64,000 bases of DNA from Burkholderia aenigmatica (GCF_902499175.1 NZ_CABVQC010000023.1:47846-111845), one strand, 5' to 3'; counted from the stretch's first letter, positions 32,908 through 42,420 are shown. Program-made: numbers and translations. The notes: a model not told the origin generated them from the sequence alone.

Positions 32908-33683
32908 GCGTGCGCCCCCGCGAGCGCCGCGTCGGCGCTGCCCATGTAGGCCTCGATCACGAGCGGATTCTTCGACACTTCCGCATACGAGCCTTCGGCG
33001 AGCACCTCGCCGCGTTGCAGGACGGTGATCGTGTCGGAGATGCCCGCGATCACGTTCATGTTGTGCTCGACCATCAGGATCGTGCGGCCGCTCGCCACCT
33101 TCTTGATCAGCGCGGTCACGCGGTCGACGTCCTCGTGGCCCATCCCCTGCGTGGGCTCGTCGAGCAGCATCAGTTCGGGCTCCATCGCGAGCGTGGTCGC
33201 AATCTCCAGCGCGCGCTTGCGGCCGTACGCGAGCTCGACGGTCGGCACCTGCGCGAAATCGGTGAGGCCGACCTGCGTGAGCAGGTCCATCGCGCGGTCA
33301 TCGAGCCGCTTCAGCGTGCGTTCGCTGCGCCAGAAATGGAATTCGGTGCCAAGCGCGCGCTGCAGGCCGATGCGCACGTTCTGCAGCGCGGTCAGGTGCG
33401 GGAACACGGCCGAGATCTGGAACGAGCGGATGATGCCGCGCCGCGCCACCTGCGCGGGCCGCTCGTCGGTGATGTCGATCCCGTTGAAGACGATCTGGCC
33501 GGCCGTCGGCGTCAGGAACTTGGTGAGGAGGTTGAAGCAGGTCGTCTTGCCCGCGCCGTTCGGTCCGATCAACGCATGGATCGCACCGCGACGCACACGC
33601 AGGTTCACGCCGTTGACGGCCGTGAAACCCCTGAATTCCTTGGTCAGTCCGCGTGTTTCCAGAATCGTGTCGCCGAGAATCAT
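32904..33683 (-). CDS. livG: Branched-chain amino acid ABC transporter ATPase, LivG type (operon 2)
   Basis: 259 residues, first gene of operon 2. Walker A GPNGAGKTTCFNLLTKF, ELAYGRKRALEIATTL as signature region, Walker B LMLLDEPTQGM, and the switch histidine in VEHNMNV. All catalytic motifs are intact, in contrast to its partner LivF. Confidence 0.93.
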   Translation of the reverse strand: MILGDTILETRGLTKEFRGFTAVNGVNLRVRRGAIHALIGPNGAGKTTCFNLLTKFLTPTAGQIVFNGIDITDERPAQVARRGIIRSFQISAVFPHLTALQNVRIGLQRALGTEFHFWRSERTLKRLDDRAMDLLTQVGLTDFAQVPTVELAYGRKRALEIATTLAMEPELMLLDEPTQGMGHEDVDRVTALIKKVASGRTILMVEHNMNVIAGISDTITVLQRGEVLAEGSYAEVSKNPLVIEAYMGSADAALAGAHA

Positions 33684-33985
33684 GTTCCCTTCCGTACGAA
33701 GTCAGGCGAAGCACCGGGAAGATTCGCGAGAAGCGTCCGCGAAACAGGTCAGCGGATGAGCGGGCTGCCCCGGGCGCCGTGTTACGCCTCGAGGGTGGTC
33801 TCCCGCGCCGACGCGTATGCACACTGCGCCACATTGTCTCGCCGTTGGTGCAGTGCAATCATCGGGATTTGCACTTATAGGGCTGGCCGCCATGTCGCGC
33901 GCGGCTGTGCACGGTTTTTCACCCCGCTTTTTTGACACGTGCATCATCGTCCGTTGCCCTTCCGCACGGCCCGGCACGCATGCAA
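33684..33985. other. Upstream region of liv operon 2
   Basis: About 300 bases without a gene. It contains the inverted repeat GTGCAA-N10-TTGCAC (33853-33874) next to a minus-strand -10-like TATAAG (33879-33874). This is a plausible regulated promoter for livG, although no good -35 is seen. Confidence 0.4.
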
Positions 33986-34011
33986 CAAAAAAGCCGTGCG
34001 ACTGCACGGCT
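33986..34011 (-). terminator. Terminator of the GMC oxidoreductase gene
   Basis: AGCCGTGC-agtc-GCACGGCT on the minus strand (34011-33992) followed by TTTTTG. It lies 130 bases after the GMC stop codon. Confidence 0.85.
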
Positions 34012-34141
34012 TGCATGGATCTTGCCGGCGAACCGGCACAATCGGCGCCATCGGCACCGGCGCTGCAACGACAGCTTGTTTCGCATAGCGAATCAGCGGG
34101 CGGCATCGTAACGGCCCGCTGTCGTGCGTGTCAGCGTTCCG

Positions 34142-35827
34142 TCACGCGGCTGTCACCGCGGCCTCCGTGCGCACCGGCGTCGCTTCACGCGCCGCGCGTC
34201 GATCGGCACGGATCATGTCGCTTGCGCGTTCGGCGATCATCAGCGTCGGCGAATTGGTATTGCCCGACGTAATGAACGGCATCACCGACGCGTCGACGAT
34301 CCGCAGCCCGGCGATGCCGCGCACGCGCAACCGGCTGTCGACCACCGCGCGTTCATCGTCGGCACGCCCCATCCGGCAAGTGCCGACCGGATGGAAGATC
34401 GTCGTGCCGACCGCGCCGGCCGCCTCGATCAGCTCGGCTTCGCTCCGGTACTGCAGGCCCGGCAGGATTTCCTCGGGGCGATAGCGCGCGAGCGCCGGCG
34501 CGGACGCGATCCGGCGCGTGAGGCGCAGCGCGTTCGCGGCGACGTGGCGATCGTGGTCGGTCGACAGATAGTTCGGCGCGATCGCGGGTGCCGCGCCCGG
34601 ATCGGCGCTCGCGATATGCACGCTGCCGCGCGACGTCGGCCGCAGATGGCACACGGACGCCGTAAACGCGTTGAAGCTGTGCAGCGGCTCGCCGAAGCGT
34701 TCGAGCGACAGCGGCTGCACGTGGTATTCGAGATCGGGGCGCGTGAGGGCGGGATCGTCGGGATCGGATTTCGCGAACGCGCCGAGCTGCGACGGCGCCA
34801 TCGACATCGGCCCGCGCTGCAGCAACGCATATTCGGCGCCGATCATCAGCTTGCCCCACCAGTGCGCGGACAGCGTGTTGAGCGTGCGCACGCCTTCGAC
34901 GCGAAACGCCATCCGCAATTGCAGGTGATCCTGCAGGTTTTCGCCGACGCCCGGCAGATCCTGCACGACGTCGATGCCGAGCGCCTGGAGCCGCCGGCCA
35001 TCGCCGATGCCCGACAGTTCGAGGAGCTGCGGCGAATTCACCGCGCCGGACGTCAGCAGCACCTCCGAGCGCGCTCGCGCGACGTAGTCGGTGCCGCCGC
35101 CGCGATACTCGACGCCCACCGCGCGCCGCCCGTCGAAAATCACGCGCTGCGCCTGCGCGCCGGTGATCACGGTCAGGTTCGGGCGCGCCATCGCGGGCCG
35201 CAGGAACGCCTTCGACGTATTCCAGCGCACGCCGCGCTTCTGGTTCACCTCGAAATAGCCGACCCCGGTATTGTCGCCGCGGTTGAAATCGTCGGTTGCC
35301 GGGATGCCCGTCTGCTGCGCGGCCTGCGCGAACGATTCGAGGATCTCCCAGCGCAGCCGCTGCTTCTCGACGCGCCAGTAACCGCCCGCGCCGTGCGCGT
35401 CGCTCGCGCCTGCATGGTGATCCTCGCTGCGCTTGAAGATCGGCAGCACGCTGTCCCACGACCAGCCGGCGTCGCCGGTTTCCTGCGCCCAGCTGTCGTA
35501 ATCCTCGCGCTGGCCGCGCATGTAGATCATCCCGTTGATCGACGAGCAGCCGCCGAGCACGCGGCCGCGCGGATACGACAGCGCACGGCCGTTGAGCGCG
35601 GCTTCCGGTTGCGTCTTGTACAGCCAGTCGGTGCGCGGGTTGCCGATGCAATACAGATAGCCGACCGGGATGTGGATCCAGTGATAGTCGTCCTTGCCGC
35701 CCGCTTCGAGCAGCAGCACGTGGATGTCGGGATCTTCGGTCAGGCGGTTCGCGAGCACGCAGCCCGCGGTGCCCGCACCGACGATCACGTAATCGAATTC
35801 GCCTTCTAGCGTGCGTTGGGTAGTCAT
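34142..35827 (-). CDS. GMC-family FAD-dependent oxidoreductase (choline/alcohol dehydrogenase-like)
   Basis: 561 residues from the ATG at 35827, six bases after AGGAG. The N-terminal FAD site is YVIVGAGTAGCVLANRL. The GMC signatures are PRGRVLGGCSSINGMIYMRG (about residues 80-100) and TSGAVNSPQLLELSGIG, and the active-site histidine region is FHPVGTCRMG. The family oxidises primary alcohols, choline or polyols. It lacks a signal peptide. A divergent LysR gene 169 bases away is the likely regulator. True choline dehydrogenases sit beside betaine aldehyde dehydrogenase, which is absent, so another alcohol is more likely. Confidence 0.9.
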   Translation of the reverse strand: MTTQRTLEGEFDYVIVGAGTAGCVLANRLTEDPDIHVLLLEAGGKDDYHWIHIPVGYLYCIGNPRTDWLYKTQPEAALNGRALSYPRGRVLGGCSSINGMIYMRGQREDYDSWAQETGDAGWSWDSVLPIFKRSEDHHAGASDAHGAGGYWRVEKQRLRWEILESFAQAAQQTGIPATDDFNRGDNTGVGYFEVNQKRGVRWNTSKAFLRPAMARPNLTVITGAQAQRVIFDGRRAVGVEYRGGGTDYVARARSEVLLTSGAVNSPQLLELSGIGDGRRLQALGIDVVQDLPGVGENLQDHLQLRMAFRVEGVRTLNTLSAHWWGKLMIGAEYALLQRGPMSMAPSQLGAFAKSDPDDPALTRPDLEYHVQPLSLERFGEPLHSFNAFTASVCHLRPTSRGSVHIASADPGAAPAIAPNYLSTDHDRHVAANALRLTRRIASAPALARYRPEEILPGLQYRSEAELIEAAGAVGTTIFHPVGTCRMGRADDERAVVDSRLRVRGIAGLRIVDASVMPFITSGNTNSPTLMIAERASDMIRADRRAAREATPVRTEAAVTAA

Positions 35828-35996
35828 GTTATCTCCTGTCACGCGGCGCGATACCGCGCGCGTCATTTCCAGCATAGTGCGTCGCCGGCCGCGCTTGCGG
35901 CCCCGCGCCACGACCGATGAAGCGTACTCCGGCAGCCGCCCGCCGATCCAATGAGTTATGCTGAACTGCGTTATAAGCTGCGCTCATATCACGACG

Positions 35997-36896
35997 ATGG
36001 ATCTCACCCTGCTCCGCGCGTTCGCGACGGTCGCGCGCGAAGGCAACCTGACGCGCGCCGCCGTACACCTGCACCTGACACAGCCAGCCGTCAGCCTGCA
36101 GATCAAGCATCTGCAGGAAACGCTCGGCGTCACGCTGTTTACCCGCACGTCGCGCGGGCTCGCGCTCACGCGCGACGGGCAGACGCTGCTGCCGCATGCG
36201 GAACGGGCGCTCGCCGCAGCCGCCGACGTGCAGCGCGCCGCTGCTGCGCTGCGGCACGAGGTGCGCGGCCGGCTGCGGATCGGCACGATCCTCGATCCGG
36301 GCTTCCTGCGGCTCGGCGGCTTCCTGCGCGCGCTCGTCGAAACCCATCCGCAGATCGAAACCGCACTGCGGCACGGGATGTCGGGCTGGGTGATCGAACA
36401 GGTGCGCGCGCAGGCGCTCGACGTCGGCTACTACATCGGACGGCCGGGCGAGGACGATCCGCTCGACGGTGCGCTGTTCCACACCGTCACGCTCACGCAT
36501 TTCCAGTACCGCGTGCTCGCGCCGGCCGGCTGGAGGGAGCGCGTGCAGCGAGCGCACGACTGGCGCGCGCTCGCCGCGCTACCGTGGATCTGGACGCCGC
36601 CCGCGTCCGCGCACCACCGGCTGCTGTCGCGGCGCTTCGCGGATGCCGGCGCGCAGCCGGTCAAGGTTGCCGAGGTCGACCAGGAGCAGTCGATGCTCGA
36701 TCTCGTCAAATCGGGCATCGGCTTGACGCTCGCGCGCGACTCGACCGCGCTGGCCGAAGCGCACGCGCATGCGCTGACGATCGTCGAACGCGTGACGGTG
36801 CCGACCGAACTGACGTTCGTGGCGCTCGCCGAGCGGCGCGACGAACCGGCGATCGCGGCGGCGCTGCGGCTCATCGAAGCCCAGTGGGCGGTATGA
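35997..36896 (+). CDS. LysR-family transcriptional regulator
   Basis: 299 residues starting MDLTLLRAFATVAREGNLTRAA. The N-terminal winged helix includes HLTQPAVSLQIKHLQETLGV as recognition helix, and a periplasmic-binding-like effector domain follows. It is divergent from the GMC oxidoreductase, the standard arrangement for a LysR regulator and its target. TTATGCTGAACTGCGTTATAA (about 35955-35975), with TTAT/ATAA ends, lies just upstream and could be its site. No clear ribosome-binding site is seen. Confidence 0.92.
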   Translation: MDLTLLRAFATVAREGNLTRAAVHLHLTQPAVSLQIKHLQETLGVTLFTRTSRGLALTRDGQTLLPHAERALAAAADVQRAAAALRHEVRGRLRIGTILDPGFLRLGGFLRALVETHPQIETALRHGMSGWVIEQVRAQALDVGYYIGRPGEDDPLDGALFHTVTLTHFQYRVLAPAGWRERVQRAHDWRALAALPWIWTPPASAHHRLLSRRFADAGAQPVKVAEVDQEQSMLDLVKSGIGLTLARDSTALAEAHAHALTIVERVTVPTELTFVALAERRDEPAIAAALRLIEAQWAV

Positions 36897-37034
36897 GCGG
36901 TGCTGAAGACGGCGCGGCGCGGCCTGCACGCGTCATCTCGCCTCGCCCCCCCGCGCGTCGTCACGCCACCGTCTCCGCGTTTTTGCTAGATTGTGCGTTC
37001 GCACACCGCGAGACCCCGATTGAAGGAGACCCGC

Positions 37035-37568
37035 ATGGCCCGCAACATCGAGATCAAAGCCCGCGCCCGCGAATTCGACCACCTGCGCGAGCAGGCGGCC
37101 AAGCTCGCGACCGAAGCGCCGCTGTTCTATCGCCAGCAGGATTTCTTCTATGACGTGCCGCGCGGCCGGCTGAAGCTGCGCCGCTTCGAGGACGGCACGC
37201 CGGCCGAACTGATCTTCTACCAGCGCGACGACCGCGACGGCCCGAAGGCGTCGTACTACACGCGCAGCCCGGTGACGAACCCCGACGCGATGCACGCGCT
37301 GCTCGCCACCGCGCTGACCACGCGTGGGATCGTGACGAAGGAACGGCACGTGTATCTCGCGGGCCGCACGCGCATCCACCTCGACCGCGTCGACGGCCTC
37401 GGCGATTTCATCGAACTGGAAGTCGTGCTCGGCCCCGATGACGACGAGGCCGGCGGCGAAGCCGAAGCGCACGACGTGTTCGCGAAGCTCGGCGTGTCGC
37501 AGGACGATCTCGTCGCGGTCGCTTACGTCGACCTGCTGAACGCCGACACGCCGCACGAAACGGCCTGA
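37035..37568 (+). CDS. CYTH-domain protein (class IV adenylate cyclase / triphosphatase family)
   Basis: 177 residues from the ATG at 37035, seven bases after AAGGAG. CYTH proteins form a beta-barrel tunnel that holds triphosphate and metal. The N-terminal signature ExExK appears as NIEIK, so the first acid is Asn. Basic and acidic residues line further strands: KLRRF, LIFYQRDD, VTKERHVY, RIHLDRVDGLGDFIELEVVL. The activity (cAMP synthesis, thiamine triphosphatase or tripolyphosphatase) cannot be assigned. It faces the Lrp gene across a hairpin. Confidence 0.82.
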   Translation: MARNIEIKARAREFDHLREQAAKLATEAPLFYRQQDFFYDVPRGRLKLRRFEDGTPAELIFYQRDDRDGPKASYYTRSPVTNPDAMHALLATALTTRGIVTKERHVYLAGRTRIHLDRVDGLGDFIELEVVLGPDDDEAGGEAEAHDVFAKLGVSQDDLVAVAYVDLLNADTPHETA

Positions 37569-37584
37569 TCCGGCCCTGCCCTAC

Positions 37585-37605
37585 GGCGGCGCAACCCGCG
37601 CCGCC
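37585..37605. terminator. Hairpin between convergent genes
   Basis: GGCGGCGC-aaccc-GCGCCGCC between the CYTH stop and the Lrp stop. GC-rich stem without a T-tract, so termination here is only likely, not clear. Confidence 0.4.
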
Positions 37606-37623
37606 TCCAACCCTGCCGCCGCG

Positions 37624-38109
37624 TCAGGCGGCGCCGGGCGCCAGGTGCGCGAGCGGCAACGCGCCGTTGCGCTTGAACGTCGTCAGCACGATGTTCGAGC
37701 GCACGCTGTCGACGCCCGGCACGCGCATCAGCTTCTTCATCACGAACTGCGACAGCGCGTTCAGGTCCGGCGCGACGATCCGCAGCAGGTAGTCGGCATC
37801 GCCCACCACCGCATGGCATTCGAGCACTTCGGGCAGCACGTCAATCTGCTGCTGGAACTGCTCGATGATCGAATCGCCATGGTGCTTGAGCTTGAGGCTC
37901 GTGAACGCGGTGACGCCGAGCCCGAGCTTTTCGGGGCGCAGCATCACGCGGTAGCCTTCGATCACGCCGGCCGCCTCGAGCCGCTGCAGCCGCCGGCCGA
38001 TCTGCGACGGCGACAGCGGCACCTCCTCGCCGAGCTGCTGATGCGTCGCGCGGCCGAAGCGCTGCAGCACGTCCAGCAGCGCGAGATCGAAGTGATCGAG
38101 TTCCAGCAT
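37624..38109 (-). CDS. Lrp/AsnC-family transcriptional regulator
   Basis: 161 residues from the ATG at 38109, which follows GGAGA at good distance. Two upstream in-frame ATGs lack a site. The N-terminal helix-turn-helix contains LSPSQIGRRLQRLEAAGVI. The C-terminal ligand-binding domain includes VLECHAVVGDADYLLRIVAPD. It is divergent from phhA and is the likely regulator of phenylalanine breakdown, sensing an amino acid. Confidence 0.92.
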   Translation of the reverse strand: MLELDHFDLALLDVLQRFGRATHQQLGEEVPLSPSQIGRRLQRLEAAGVIEGYRVMLRPEKLGLGVTAFTSLKLKHHGDSIIEQFQQQIDVLPEVLECHAVVGDADYLLRIVAPDLNALSQFVMKKLMRVPGVDSVRSNIVLTTFKRNGALPLAHLAPGAA

Positions 38110-38125
38110 GAGCATTCTCCGCATT

Positions 38126-38168
38126 GATTCGTGATTTGATGCGCGATTATCGCATCATCGATCGAATC
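38126..38168. promoter_or_regulatory. Nested inverted repeats between the Lrp gene and phhA
   Basis: Outer pair GATTCG (38126-38131) and CGAATC (38163-38168). Inner pair TGATGCG (38137-38143) and CGCATCA (38151-38157) around CGATTAT. It sits in the divergent promoter region, so it is a good candidate operator for the adjacent Lrp-type protein. Confidence 0.6.
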
Positions 38169-38248
38169 AGCGCCAACATTGCGCCCATTCCGCGCGCAGC
38201 CCGCTCTACACTTGCATGGTTCCCAACCGCCACGTGCAGAGCCAGATC

Positions 38249-39142
38249 ATGTCCACCGTCGTCACCGCGAAACTGCAGGAGCAGTTCGATGCGGGCCTCG
38301 AAACCCGCGCCGATTTCACCATCGACCAGCCGCTCGCGCGCTACGGCCAGGTCGACCACGCGGTGTGGAAACAGCTCTATGCACGCCAGTCGGCGCTGCT
38401 GCGCGGTCGCGCGTGCGACGCGTTCGTCGCGGGGCTCGGGAAGATCGACCTGCCGGCCGATCGCGTGCCGTCGTTCGCCGACGTGAACCGCCAGTTGAAG
38501 CCGGCCACCGGCTGGGAGATCGTCGCCGTGCCGGGCCTCGTGCCCGACCGCGTGTTCTTCGAGCACCTGGCGAACCGGCGCTTCCCGGTCACCTGGTGGA
38601 TGCGCCGCCCCGACCAGCTCGACTACCTGCAGGAACCCGACTGCTTCCACGACCTGTTCGGTCACGTGCCGCTGCTGATCGATCCGGTGTTCGCCGACTA
38701 CATGCAGGCGTACGGCCGCACCGCACTCGCGGTCGCCGACGACGAAGCGGCGCTGGCGCGCCTCGCGCGGCTCTACTGGTATACGGTGGAATTCGGGCTG
38801 ATCCGCGACCCGCGCGGCACGAACGGGCTGTCGATCTACGGCGCGGGGATCGTGTCGAGCAAGGGCGAAAGCCTGTACAGCCTCGAAAGCGCGGCGCCGA
38901 ACCGGCTCGGCTTCGACCTCGAGCGCGTGATGCGCACGCAGTACCGGATCGACACGTTCCAGAAGACCTACTTCGTGATCGACGATTTCTCGCAGCTGTT
39001 CGCGCTGGCCGACGTCGACGGCCGTGCGCTGGCCGACCGGCTGGCGACGCTGCCCGAGTTCGCGGCCGGCGCAGTGCTCGATAGCGATCGCGTGCTGCAT
39101 CGCGGCACGGGCGAAGGCTGGCCCGACGACGCCGACGCGTGA
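38249..39142 (+). CDS. phhA: Phenylalanine-4-hydroxylase
   Basis: 297 residues from [16 protein letters not shown], a monomeric-type bacterial enzyme. It hydroxylates phenylalanine to tyrosine with tetrahydrobiopterin and oxygen. The iron ligands are the two histidines of [11 protein letters not shown] (about residues 138-148) and the glutamate in [10 protein letters not shown] (about 180). Start codons further upstream are possible, but the family begins here. phhB follows 133 bases later for cofactor recycling. Confidence 0.97.
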   Translation: MSTVVTAKLQEQFDAGLETRADFTIDQPLARYGQVDHAVWKQLYARQSALLRGRACDAFVAGLGKIDLPADRVPSFADVNRQLKPATGWEIVAVPGLVPDRVFFEHLANRRFPVTWWMRRPDQLDYLQEPDCFHDLFGHVPLLIDPVFADYMQAYGRTALAVADDEAALARLARLYWYTVEFGLIRDPRGTNGLSIYGAGIVSSKGESLYSLESAAPNRLGFDLERVMRTQYRIDTFQKTYFVIDDFSQLFALADVDGRALADRLATLPEFAAGAVLDSDRVLHRGTGEGWPDDADA

Positions 39143-39275
39143 CGCGCGCGGGCGCCGCAGCGCGCCGCTGCCGGTCTCCCGATCGCCTTCCCACAACTAT
39201 GAAACAATGACCGGTGCCGGCTTCGCCGCGCGGCGCAGCCGTGCGCGGGCGCCGTTACCGACCGAGAGGTGCAAG

Positions 39276-39584
39276 ATGATCCACAAGCTCACATCAGAAG
39301 AACGCAAGACCCGGCTCGAAGGCCTGCCGCTCTGGACGGCCGTACCGGGCCGCGACGCAATCCAGCGCAGCCTGCGCTTCGCCGATTTCAACGAAGCATT
39401 CGGCTTCATGACGCGCGTCGCGATCAAGGCGCAGGAAATGAACCACCATCCGGAATGGTTCAACGTGTACAACCGTGTCGACGTCACGCTGTCGACCCAC
39501 GATGCCGACGGCCTGACCGAACGCGACATCGAACTGGCGCTGTTCATCGACCGTGCCGGCGCGCACGCGCAACCGGCTGCCTGA
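39276..39584 (+). CDS. phhB: Pterin-4a-carbinolamine dehydratase
   Basis: 102 residues from the ATG at 39276 after GAGAGGT. It dehydrates the carbinolamine formed by PhhA so that the pterin cofactor can be reduced again. The conserved motif [21 protein letters not shown] holds the active-site histidines. It is cotranscribed with phhA. Confidence 0.96.
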   Translation: MIHKLTSEERKTRLEGLPLWTAVPGRDAIQRSLRFADFNEAFGFMTRVAIKAQEMNHHPEWFNVYNRVDVTLSTHDADGLTERDIELALFIDRAGAHAQPAA

Positions 39585-39597
39585 GGCCTTCCTCTAC

Positions 39598-39634
39598 CGC
39601 CGCGCGTCTTTCGATGCGCGGCGCGTCAACTTTT
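39598..39634 (+). terminator. Possible terminator after phhB
   Basis: CGCCGCGC (39598-39605) pairs with GCGCGGCG (39616-39623). TTTT follows seven bases later, so the T-tract is offset and the call is modest. Confidence 0.45.
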
Positions 39635-39676
39635 CATTTCGATGAACGTTTTCTAGGATGTAGTCAGCGAAAGCCT

Positions 39677-39907
39677 TCAGCTTTCCAAGCCATCCTTAAG
39701 GCGCACGTAAGTCTCGTAGGCTTTCCGTGCCTTGGGGTCCAAACCTTCCAGTTGCAGCGCGCTTTCGCGCTGTACAATCAGCAGCGCATACGGCTTGGAA
39801 AGCGCGCTGGCCTCTTCGCAGAGTTTGAGTTCGTCGCCGCTCGACGGCGAGCGGGCGCGCCAGAAATTGATCGCGGCTTCTAGGTCGTTGATCGAAATAT
39901 CGGACAT
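39677..39907 (-). CDS. Small DUF3717-like protein
   Basis: 76 residues from MSDISINDLEAAINFWRARSP. The ISINDLEAAINFWR start is what I associate with DUF3717, a small family of Burkholderiales and relatives with no known function. The protein is soluble, mostly helical and charged. It lies between phhB and the two-component system, convergent with phhB and divergent from the regulator gene. Confidence 0.75.
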   Translation of the reverse strand: MSDISINDLEAAINFWRARSPSSGDELKLCEEASALSKPYALLIVQRESALQLEGLDPKARKAYETYVRLKDGLES

Positions 39908-40029
39908 GTTTGGATTTAATCGTTCGCTGGCCGCCATGCTTGATGTCAGGTGTTGCGGCGCCCCTGTGGAAACGGCGTCGTGCTGTCCGCGTGCCTGAAC
40001 CGCCAACCCATTGTACTTGAGCGAACTTC

Positions 40030-40722
40030 ATGCGACTCCTTCTGATTGAAGACGACCGCCCCATCGCACGCGGTATCCAGAGCAGCCTCGAGCAGGCTGG
40101 CTTCACCGTCGACATGGTGCATGACGGCATCTTTGCCGAACAGGCGCTGGCTCAGAACCGCCACGAACTCGTGATCCTCGACCTCGGTCTGCCGGGCATC
40201 GACGGGATGACGCTGCTCACGCGTTTCCGCCAGACCAACCGCCACACGCCCGTCATCGTGCTGACCGCACGCGACGAGCTGAACGACCGGATCCAGGGCC
40301 TGAACTCGGGCGCCGACGACTACATGCTCAAGCCGTTCGAGCCGGCCGAGCTCGAAGCGCGCATCCGCGCGGTGATGCGCCGCAGCGGCCCGCACAGCGA
40401 CATGCCGCGTCCGGAAGTGTCGCTCGGCGGCGTCCGCCTGTCGGGCGTCGACCGCCGCATCTTCAACGACGACAAACCGCTCGAACTGTCGCCGCGCGAA
40501 TTCGCGGTGCTCGAGATGCTGCTGCTGCGTCACGGCCGCGTCGTCAGCAAGGCCCAGCTGCAGGATCACCTCACACACTTCGGCGGCGATCTCGGCGACA
40601 CCGCGATCGAAGTCTACGTGCACCGCGTCCGCAAGAAACTCGAGCAGTGCCGTGTCGAGATCGTCACGGTGCGCGGCTTCGGCTACCTGCTGCAGGAAAT
40701 CCGCCAGACCGCGAGCGTCTGA
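40030..40722 (+). CDS. OmpR-family response regulator
   Basis: 230 residues. Receiver domain with the acidic pocket at IEDD (8-9), phosphorylated Asp51 in VILDLGLPG, Thr in VLTAR and Lys in KPF. The C-terminal winged helix includes ELSPREFAVLEMLLLRHGRVV. It resembles TctD/QseB-type regulators. The cognate kinase gene follows after 119 bases. Confidence 0.93.
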   Translation: MRLLLIEDDRPIARGIQSSLEQAGFTVDMVHDGIFAEQALAQNRHELVILDLGLPGIDGMTLLTRFRQTNRHTPVIVLTARDELNDRIQGLNSGADDYMLKPFEPAELEARIRAVMRRSGPHSDMPRPEVSLGGVRLSGVDRRIFNDDKPLELSPREFAVLEMLLLRHGRVVSKAQLQDHLTHFGGDLGDTAIEVYVHRVRKKLEQCRVEIVTVRGFGYLLQEIRQTASV

Positions 40723-40841
40723 GCGGCAGTGCCCGCGCGCCGGCCGGCCTCGTGCGCCGGCGTGCCGCCCTGCCCGCGTCGCCGTCCGGCGCAAGACCGC
40801 GCCGCTCCCCGTGAGCGGCGCTTATCCATTTGCCCGTCGAA

Positions 40842-42326
40842 ATGTCTCCTGATCCGGCTGTGACCACCAGCCTGCGCCGCTCGCTGCTTCGGCGCCTCGC
40901 CGCCCCGCTGTCGATGCTCGCGCTGATGAGCGGCCTGATTGCCTACTGGCTCGCGTGGCAATACACGCAGCACGTGATCGACCGCTCGCTCGCCGATCTC
41001 GCCACCGCCATCTCCAAACAGATCCAGATCGCCGGCCCCGATGCGCCGTTCACGGTGCCGCCGCTCGCGCAGGCGATGTTCTCCGATCCCGCCGAAGCGC
41101 TGATCTACCGGATCAGCGACGGCGAACAGGAACTCGCCGGCGATCCGAAGCTGCCGCTGCAGGGCATCAACGTGCGCCGCATGCATCACGCATACGTATT
41201 CGAGGCCGAATACGACAACCGCGCGGTGCGGGTTGCGCAGGTGCGCGTCGACGACGTCGACGGCGGCAAGCCGATGGTCGTCGAGGTCGCGCAACCGGTG
41301 CGGCACCGCTACCGGATCGCGGCCGAATTCCTCGTCGCTATCATGATGCCGCTGCTGCTGCTGCTGCTCGCGGGCTGGGGCATCGTGTGGCGCGTCGTGA
41401 ACCAGCAGCTCGGCCCGCTCACGCACCTGGCCGATTCGCTGAACCGGCAGACCCACACGTCGCTGGAACCGGTCGACGAAACCGAGGTGCCGCTGGAGAT
41501 CCGGCCACTGACGAGCGCGATGAACGCGCTGCTCGGCCGCCTGAAGACCGCGCTCGACGCGCAGCGAAAGTTCATCGCCGACGCTGCGCACCAGTTGCGC
41601 ACGCCGCTGACGGCCGTGAAGCTGCACGCCGAGCAGGCGGCCGTGGCGCGTGACCCGCACCAGACCCTCGCCGCGGTGCGCGAGCTCCGCGCCGCCGCCG
41701 ACCGCGCGGTACGGCTGTCCAACCAGTTGCTGTCGCTCGCCCGCGCGGAACCGGGCGAACAGGCCGCACGGTTCGTCGACGTCGACCTCGCGGCGATGGC
41801 GTTCGAGACGGGTGCCGAATGGGTGCCGCGCGCACTCGCGTCGCACGTCGACCTCGGCTTCCAGCGCACCGACGATCCGGGTGACGACGAAAAACTGATC
41901 GTGCGCGGCAATCCCGTGCTGTTGCGCGAGGTCATCGCGAACCTGCTCGACAATGCGCTGAAGTACGTGCCGCTCGCGCGGCCGGATGGCGCGCGGATCA
42001 CGGTGAACGTCGCACGTGGCGCGCTCGAGGACGGCCAGTCGGCCGCCGAGATCGTCGTCGAGGACAACGGCCCCGGCGTGCCCGCCAACCAGCAGGCCGA
42101 CCTGTTCAAGCGTTTCTTCCGCGGCGACGCGCAAAACGGCAACGGTGTCGAGACGGGCGCCGGGCTCGGCCTCGCGATCGTGCACGACATCATCGCGATG
42201 CACGGCGGCACCGTATCGTACGAGGATGCATCGGAAGGCGGCTCGCGCTTCGTGGTGAGGGTGCCGCTGACCGCGCGCACCGAGAAGCCGGCCAGCGAAA
42301 CACCGGCCGCCGCGCCGACGCACTGA
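40842..42326 (+). CDS. Sensor histidine kinase, TctE-like
   Basis: 494 residues. Membrane helices at about 22-42 (LSMLALMSGLIAYWLAW) and 165-185 (FLVAIMMPLLLLLLAGWG) enclose a periplasmic domain like the N-terminal sensor of TctE-type kinases. Then come a HAMP-like linker, the H-box FIADAAHQLRTPLTAV, N-box NLLDNALKY and G-boxes VEDNGPGVP and GAGLGLAIV. TctDE systems often sense tricarboxylates, but no tripartite transporter is adjacent, so the signal is unknown. An in-frame TTG four codons upstream is less likely than the ATG. Confidence 0.9.
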   Translation: MSPDPAVTTSLRRSLLRRLAAPLSMLALMSGLIAYWLAWQYTQHVIDRSLADLATAISKQIQIAGPDAPFTVPPLAQAMFSDPAEALIYRISDGEQELAGDPKLPLQGINVRRMHHAYVFEAEYDNRAVRVAQVRVDDVDGGKPMVVEVAQPVRHRYRIAAEFLVAIMMPLLLLLLAGWGIVWRVVNQQLGPLTHLADSLNRQTHTSLEPVDETEVPLEIRPLTSAMNALLGRLKTALDAQRKFIADAAHQLRTPLTAVKLHAEQAAVARDPHQTLAAVRELRAAADRAVRLSNQLLSLARAEPGEQAARFVDVDLAAMAFETGAEWVPRALASHVDLGFQRTDDPGDDEKLIVRGNPVLLREVIANLLDNALKYVPLARPDGARITVNVARGALEDGQSAAEIVVEDNGPGVPANQQADLFKRFFRGDAQNGNGVETGAGLGLAIVHDIIAMHGGTVSYEDASEGGSRFVVRVPLTARTEKPASETPAAAPTH

Positions 42327-42420
42327 GCGATTCGCGGCGCGCCGGCCGCTGGTCGGGCCGCGCGCCGGATGAGGAACGCGGCGAGCACGGCTGCGCGACG
42401 CGGCAGCCGGCCGCTGAAAC

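Noticed and set aside
33800..33830. A possible sigma-54 promoter (TGGC...GC) upstream of liv operon 2
   Set aside because: The GG and GC elements are 10 bases apart instead of 12, which does not allow sigma-54 binding.
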